Assembly (NCBI GenBank): GCA_002338895.1
Contig: DDJH01000099.1
Span: 23,352 to 33,461 of the forward strand
From: Lentisphaeria bacterium UBA1829
GTDB lineage: Bacteria > Verrucomicrobiota > Lentisphaeria > Victivallales > UBA1829
DNA length: 10,110 nt
Direction of reading: 5' to 3'
Within the stretch, counting starts at the first letter, position 1. Every line of letters begins with the position of its first letter. Both the position numbers and the translations under genes were made by a program. The notes below the pieces were generated by a model. The model did not search any database and was not told where the DNA came from. It worked only from the letters and a program-made list of their open reading frames with translations. Below are positions 6,865 to 10,110 of this stretch, piece after piece.

Positions 6865-7566
6865 TTATTTATTTTTCCTCTGATAGATTGTTCCGAAACA
6901 TCCGCCGTCCTTGTGCGGAGTCAGTCCGATCACCAGCATGGAAGAGGAATCGTTCCGCAGGAAGATCTCGCCGGATCCGGTCAGCGGGTTCTGATGCTCC
7001 CCGGAGACGCTGCTCCATCCCATCGACTGAAGGGAAGAGGCCAGCGACGGCAGAGTCTGACGGACATCGAACGAGGAAGTAAATGCTCCATAAACCGCAT
7101 TTCGGGCGGGGAAACGCATCGTCATCACAGGCGTTGCCCCCGGAGGAAGCGGGAATTCCGACGGCCACTCTCCGGCCTTCATCCCGGACGGCGGCAGATC
7201 CATGGAAAACGAGATCACCGGATAAATCCCGTCGATCGCCAGCAGATAAATGCGTCGACGAAGCCCGTTTTTGAGTTTGATCTCCGCCAGCAACGAATTT
7301 GCGTTTTCCGCAAACGACGCATTCGGATACAGCTTCCGCAGATTGTTCCGGCAGACCTCCAGAGAATTCCGGTTCAGCGCCACCCCCAGTTCCAGAGAGC
7401 GACCGTTCACGATCACTTTTTCCGTCCAGAGAGGAGCCGGTCTGGTAGCCTCCTCCACCCCGATGGATTCGTTTCCGGAAAACGGCCACAGCGAAAACAC
7501 CTCCGCGGAAAGGAACAGCGGAGCCCCCGCCAGACACAGTGAAAAAAACCACGTTCTGCTTTTCAT
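6865..7566 (-). CDS. Exported protein of unknown function
   Basis: I do not recognise a named family. The product has 233 residues from ATG 7566, chosen because GGAGG (7578-7582) lies about 10 bases upstream and this Met begins a signal peptide (residues 1-21, ending FLSA before Glu22). A longer in-frame start would hide that signal. The mature part shows two alpha/beta-looking halves. The first (about 48-120) contains VNGRSLELGVALNRNSLEVCRNNLR-type sequence and an IYLLAIDGIYPV strand. The second (about 135-230) has FPLPPGATPV, then a strand, a helix and SMGWSSV. This resembles the loose pattern PxPPGA...(helix)...L..GW found in many secreted bacterial proteins, but I cannot assign a function. 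It follows the zinc-ribbon gene by 22 bases, so the two are probably co-transcribed, and it ends at the bidirectional terminator. Confidence 0.78.
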   Translation of the reverse strand: MKSRTWFFSLCLAGAPLFLSAEVFSLWPFSGNESIGVEEATRPAPLWTEKVIVNGRSLELGVALNRNSLEVCRNNLRKLYPNASFAENANSLLAEIKLKNGLRRRIYLLAIDGIYPVISFSMDLPPSGMKAGEWPSEFPLPPGATPVMTMRFPARNAVYGAFTSSFDVRQTLPSLASSLQSMGWSSVSGEHQNPLTGSGEIFLRNDSSSMLVIGLTPHKDGGCFGTIYQRKNK

Positions 7567-7588
7567 CGGCCCCGCGCCCTCCCGGTGC

Positions 7589-7846
7589 TCATTTGAGATT
7601 GCGCCGCGCGCGGGCGGCAAGTGCGGAAGCGGAGTTCATCCACTGCGCGACCAGCGGAGCCAGAATAAAATCTTCCAGTTCGTTGCTGTACTCCAGATGG
7701 GTATTGCAGAACGGACATGTAGCGAACGCCTCGATATCGGCCGGCGCCAGCATCTCCCGGCAGTTCGGGCAGATCAGATAGCGGGCCTCCGGCATGGAAT
7801 CCGGGTTCGGACGAAGAAAATGATATTTTGGATTCAGATTTTTCAT
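7589..7846 (-). CDS. Small zinc-ribbon protein of unknown function
   Basis: The product has 85 residues if ATG 7846 is used. Cys26-Pro-Asn-Cys29 and Cys44-Pro-Phe-Cys47, 14 residues apart, form a CxxC...CxxC zinc ribbon. A helical tail (about 57-85) is rich in Ala and Arg (NSASALAARARRNLK). There is no signal peptide or membrane segment, so it is cytoplasmic. An alternative ATG at 7903 would add 19 residues, but a promoter-like sequence lies inside that extension and neither start has a convincing ribosome site. I prefer 7846. Such ribbons bind nucleic acid or protein partners; the role is unknown. It is the first gene of a pair with the exported protein and diverges from cysK. Confidence 0.72.
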   Translation of the reverse strand: MKNLNPKYHFLRPNPDSMPEARYLICPNCREMLAPADIEAFATCPFCNTHLEYSNELEDFILAPLVAQWMNSASALAARARRNLK

Positions 7847-7855
7847 AGTAGTGAA

Positions 7856-7883
7856 ATAATATCGCTTTTTTTCAAAAAAGCAA
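7856..7883 (-). promoter_or_regulatory. Promoter for the zinc-ribbon gene pair
   Basis: The minus strand has TTGCTT (7883-7878), a 16-base spacer and TATTAT (7861-7856). The predicted start near 7849 is only about 3 bases before ATG 7846, so the message would be leaderless or nearly so. That fits the absence of a Shine-Dalgarno sequence there. Confidence 0.5.
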
Positions 7884-7929
7884 GTGCATCCGGGAATTTC
7901 CATTGGAAAAAACCGCCGGGCGCCGACGT

Positions 7930-7958
7930 TTGCATTTTCTCCGGAGCGGAATTATAGT
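7930..7958 (+). promoter_or_regulatory. Promoter for cysK
   Basis: TTGCAT (7930-7935), a 17-base spacer and TATAGT (7953-7958) give a start near 7965. The -10 region TTATAGTA is identical to that of the lipocalin promoter. The leader of about 47 bases contains a hairpin, TCCGCCG (7970-7976) with CGGCGGA (7984-7990) and a 7-base loop, then the GAGGAGA ribosome site. It is too short for a known S-box or T-box. Confidence 0.65.
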
Positions 7959-8011
7959 ACCCGGAAACGTCCGCCGGATCAGACGGCGGAAACAGAAATG
8001 AGGAGATCACG

Positions 8012-8938
8012 ATGAGCCGGATTGCAAACAATGTCATGGAACTGATCGGCAATACGCCGCTTGTGCGAGTCAGTAAACTGAATGAGGGAAAAGCGGAAAT
8101 TCTTGTCAAAGCGGAGTTTTTCAATCCCGGCTCGAGCGTCAAGGACCGCATCGGATTTGCGATGATCGAGGATGCGGAACGTCGCGGGGTCCTCAAACCC
8201 GGCGCACTGATTATTGAACCGACCTCCGGAAACACCGGCATCGGCCTTGCGCTGGTCGCCGCCGTGAAAGGCTACCGGCTGATCCTCACCATGCCCGAGA
8301 CCATGAGCATCGAACGGAGAAGACTCCTTCAGGCCTACGGAGCGGAAATTGTCCTGACCGACGGAGCCTCCGGCATGAAAGGCGCGATCGACAAAGCCGA
8401 AGAACTCCATGCGGCCAATCCGGGCTCGTTCATTCCGCAGCAGTTTGAAAATCCCGCCAACCCCGCCTGGCACAAAAAGACCACCGGACCGGAAATCTGG
8501 CGCGATACCGATGGGAAAATCGACGCCTTCATCGCCGGAGTCGGAACCGGCGGCACACTCAGCGGAGTCGGAGAATATCTGAAGGAGCAGAATCCCTCCG
8601 TCCGGATTTTTGCTGTGGAGCCGGACACCTCCGCGGTTCTGAGCGGCGGCAAAGCGGGTCCCCATCTTCTTCAGGGGATCGGAGCCGGATTCGTGCCCGG
8701 AACGCTGAACACCGCCATCATCGACAAAGTCTTCCCGGTTTCCGCGGAGGATGCCGGAAAAACCGCCCGGGAGGCGGCGACGCGGGAAGGACTGCTGATC
8801 GGAATTTCCGGCGGAGCGGCCCTGTCGGTCGCCCTGAAGCTCTCGAAGGAGGCGCAGTGGGCGGGAAAACGGATTGTGGTTCTGATTCCCGACAGCGGAG
8901 AACGGTATCTCTCCACCTGGCTCTTCCAGACGAAATAA
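8012..8938 (+). CDS. cysK: Cysteine synthase A (O-acetylserine sulfhydrylase)
   Basis: This PLP enzyme makes L-cysteine from O-acetylserine and sulfide in the cytoplasm. The product has 308 residues, the usual length. Lys44 in NPGSSVKDRIG is the PLP Schiff-base lysine. TSGNTG (71-76) is the substrate-binding loop. GVGTGGT (176-182) binds the PLP phosphate. Ser266 in GISGGAA (264-270) contacts the pyridine nitrogen. PDSGERYLST (293-302) is the standard C-terminal motif. The sequence lacks the N-terminal heme region and C-terminal regulatory domain of cystathionine beta-synthase. CysK, CysM and plant-type isoforms are hard to separate by eye, but the MPETMSIERR segment (94-103) favours CysK. 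The start is ATG 8012 with AGGAG 6-7 bases upstream. The gene is monocistronic, divergent from the zinc-ribbon gene and convergent with the next gene. No cysE or sulfate genes are adjacent. Confidence 0.96.
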   Translation: MSRIANNVMELIGNTPLVRVSKLNEGKAEILVKAEFFNPGSSVKDRIGFAMIEDAERRGVLKPGALIIEPTSGNTGIGLALVAAVKGYRLILTMPETMSIERRRLLQAYGAEIVLTDGASGMKGAIDKAEELHAANPGSFIPQQFENPANPAWHKKTTGPEIWRDTDGKIDAFIAGVGTGGTLSGVGEYLKEQNPSVRIFAVEPDTSAVLSGGKAGPHLLQGIGAGFVPGTLNTAIIDKVFPVSAEDAGKTAREAATREGLLIGISGGAALSVALKLSKEAQWAGKRIVVLIPDSGERYLSTWLFQTK

Positions 8939-8951
8939 AAAGAGAGCCCCT

Positions 8952-9419
8952 TCACATTCCGGCGGACTGCCTGGACTCCCTGAGGAACTCCTCCAGAATC
9001 CGGGCGGCCAGAGCGACCATTTCCACACAGGGACGCTTCCGGTAATATTCCGCCGTCCGGGCTTCGGAAACGGGGGAGTCCGGCCGCTTCTCCGTCAGCC
9101 CGAGAAGTTCCCGGCAGATGATCGAACCGGTTTCCGCACGGAAACGTTCACAGAGGGTCTGAATGCGGGCATAGTGGGCGTCTTTTGCCTGCTTGTCGGC
9201 CGGATCCGGATTTCCGAACTTCAGGTTTGCGACAAGCACCATGGCGGTGACTGCACCGCAGACTTCGCGCATACGTCCCATTCCCGCGCCGAATCCCGAA
9301 GCCAGGCGGAACGCGCTCTCCCGGTCCAGTCCGCATTCCTGATGAAACGCTCCGAGAACCGCCTGCGCACAGTTTGCGCCCGAGCGGAACAGAGCGGACG
9401 CCTCTTCTGATTTTGTCAT
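8952..9419 (-). CDS. C_GCAxxG_C_C family putative redox protein
   Basis: The product has 155 residues, normal for this family. Spaced conserved cysteines are visible: Cys17 in SGANCAQAVLGAF, Cys29, Cys54 in MREVCGAVTAM preceded by ASGFGAGMGR, Cys90, Cys102 in CRELLG, and Cys131 in YYRKRPCVEMV. This pattern defines the C_GCAxxG_C_C (putative_zinc/redox, TIGR01909-type) family, whose members are proposed to bind a metal or undergo redox chemistry; no exact reaction is established. No signal peptide is seen. The start is ATG 9419 with GGGAG about 10 bases upstream. It follows the truncated upstream gene by 54 bases with no clear promoter between them, so it may be co-transcribed. Its stop is only 13 bases from the cysK stop on the other strand. 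Confidence 0.88.
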   Translation of the reverse strand: MTKSEEASALFRSGANCAQAVLGAFHQECGLDRESAFRLASGFGAGMGRMREVCGAVTAMVLVANLKFGNPDPADKQAKDAHYARIQTLCERFRAETGSIICRELLGLTEKRPDSPVSEARTAEYYRKRPCVEMVALAARILEEFLRESRQSAGM

Positions 9420-9473
9420 TTCCGAAAGACTCCCGTTTTTTTGCTGAATTTGAATCGGCGTTCCGCTTTCCGG

Positions 9474-10110
9474 TCAGCCGTTCCGGCGAAGGAGCCAGTA
9501 GCCGTGAAGCAGATTGATGACTCCGTCCGTGGCGGCGTCGGGGAAATCCTGACGTTCCATCAGACGGACAAAGGATGTGCGCAGATCCTCCGGCATCTTC
9601 CAGTCGGCATCGGATGCGCATGCGATCAGATAATTTCCAGTTCCGCGCAGATAGTTGAACGGCTTCCGGTACTCATCGGGGAAGACGGGATTGAAATAGG
9701 CCTTTCCGCCGAGAAGAGCAACTCCTCCGGTTCGTTTGAGCACCTCTTTCTGGAGCAGGAACGGACGGGTTCTCCAGTCGGCGTTCCGGACGTTCCATTC
9801 GCCGTCGTATTCGAGAGCGCCGCGGAGGATTTCGCGAAGTTTCTCCTCCGATTTTGCCGACACGCGGTGAATCAGGCTTGTCAGAGCGGATTCCATTTCG
9901 GGGAAGAGACCGATTTCGCGGAACATGGTCAGCGAGATCTGCATCTGCATCAGGGAGATATCCCACCAGGCGGGGTCGGCGGGGTCGAATTTCAGCGACT
10001 CGGCCAGAGCGCGGTCCGCATATCGTCCGGCGAGCTCCGCCCAGTGCCGGTCTCCGGAGCAGTCGAACGCCGCGGCATAGATCATCGGAAGACGCAGCCA
10101 CTCATGCACC
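9474..10110 (-). CDS. Unrecognised helical, tryptophan-rich protein, 3' part only
   Basis: The reading frame enters from the right edge; 211 codons to the TGA at 9474 are visible, and the true start is outside the window (the GTG at 10109 is most likely an internal valine). I do not recognise the family. The visible part looks almost all alpha-helical, with aromatic-rich turns (GDRHWAELAGRYADRAL, PADPAWWDIS, NADWRTRPFLL) and short helices such as LMQMQISLTMFREIG. It has no membrane segment. The repeated helix-loop pattern with Trp-rich loops recalls (alpha/alpha)-toroid carbohydrate-active enzymes such as six-hairpin glycosidases or polysaccharide lyases, but no catalytic motif can be named. 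That comparison is a weak inference. The C_GCAxxG_C_C gene lies 54 bases downstream. Confidence 0.7.
   Translation of the reverse strand, partial: VHEWLRLPMIYAAAFDCSGDRHWAELAGRYADRALAESLKFDPADPAWWDISLMQMQISLTMFREIGLFPEMESALTSLIHRVSAKSEEKLREILRGALEYDGEWNVRNADWRTRPFLLQKEVLKRTGGVALLGGKAYFNPVFPDEYRKPFNYLRGTGNYLIACASDADWKMPEDLRTSFVRLMERQDFPDAATDGVINLLHGYWLLRRNG

Noticed and set aside
6913..7542. A 209-codon plus-strand open frame opposite the exported protein
   Set aside because: Its composition is Arg/His/Gln-rich with no signal or motif. The minus-strand frame has a signal peptide, ribosome site and terminator.
7965..8011. Riboswitch in the cysK leader
   Set aside because: The leader is only about 47 bases with one simple hairpin; no S-box, T-box or other known aptamer pattern fits.
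7979..9028. A 349-codon open frame on the minus strand opposite cysK
   Set aside because: It is Gly/Arg/Phe-rich shadow sequence covering an unambiguous cysK and overlapping the end of the C_GCAxxG_C_C gene.
1..10110. CRISPR arrays, insertion sequences, tRNA/rRNA genes, toxin-antitoxin or defence genes
   Set aside because: I saw no regularly spaced repeats, transposase motifs, structural RNA patterns or matching protein motifs on either strand.

Overview
The window looks like a chromosomal stretch from a GC-rich (roughly 58% by eye), Gram-negative-type bacterium. A lipocalin lipoprotein, cleavable signal peptides, good Shine-Dalgarno sites and sigma70-like promoters support this. The mix of a DUF4886-type secreted SGNH protein, a cytoplasmic clan GH-A glycoside hydrolase and a PurL with two PurS-like modules but no glutaminase suggests the PVC group, most likely Lentisphaerae/Victivallales. 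That placement is an inference; no rRNA or marker gene here proves it.

Layout, left to right. Positions 1-3138 (minus strand) hold purL and, 23 bases downstream, the first 50 codons of a YggL-family gene that runs off the left edge. Positions 3310-3837 (minus) hold a Blc-type lipocalin with its own near-consensus promoter. Positions 3980-5401 (minus) hold a clan GH-A glycoside hydrolase. A 402-base divergent region (5402-5803) carries a 21-bp-period direct repeat of AraC-site type beside a weak promoter for the hydrolase, and a strong promoter facing right for a secreted DUF4886/SGNH protein (5804-6733). That gene ends at a bidirectional terminator (6768-6804), which also serves a two-gene minus-strand unit: an 85-residue zinc-ribbon protein (7589-7846) followed by an exported protein of unknown function (6865-7566). 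cysK (8012-8938, plus) is divergent from that pair. Convergent to cysK are a C_GCAxxG_C_C-family protein (8952-9419) and, upstream of it, the 3' end of an unrecognised helical, tryptophan-rich protein (9474 to the right edge).

How the genes work together. purL (purines) and cysK (cysteine) are core metabolism. The divergent hydrolase and SGNH gene look like a small glycan-use or polysaccharide-deacylation locus under separate control, with the hydrolase probably activator-dependent. The zinc-ribbon/exported-protein pair is the least characterised unit.

I found no CRISPR array, transposase, phage gene, toxin-antitoxin pair, tRNA/rRNA or defence system. The window reads mainly as ordinary housekeeping and carbohydrate genes, and I do not see evidence for a wholly new system. 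The most useful leads are the regulatory repeats and the unknown pair.
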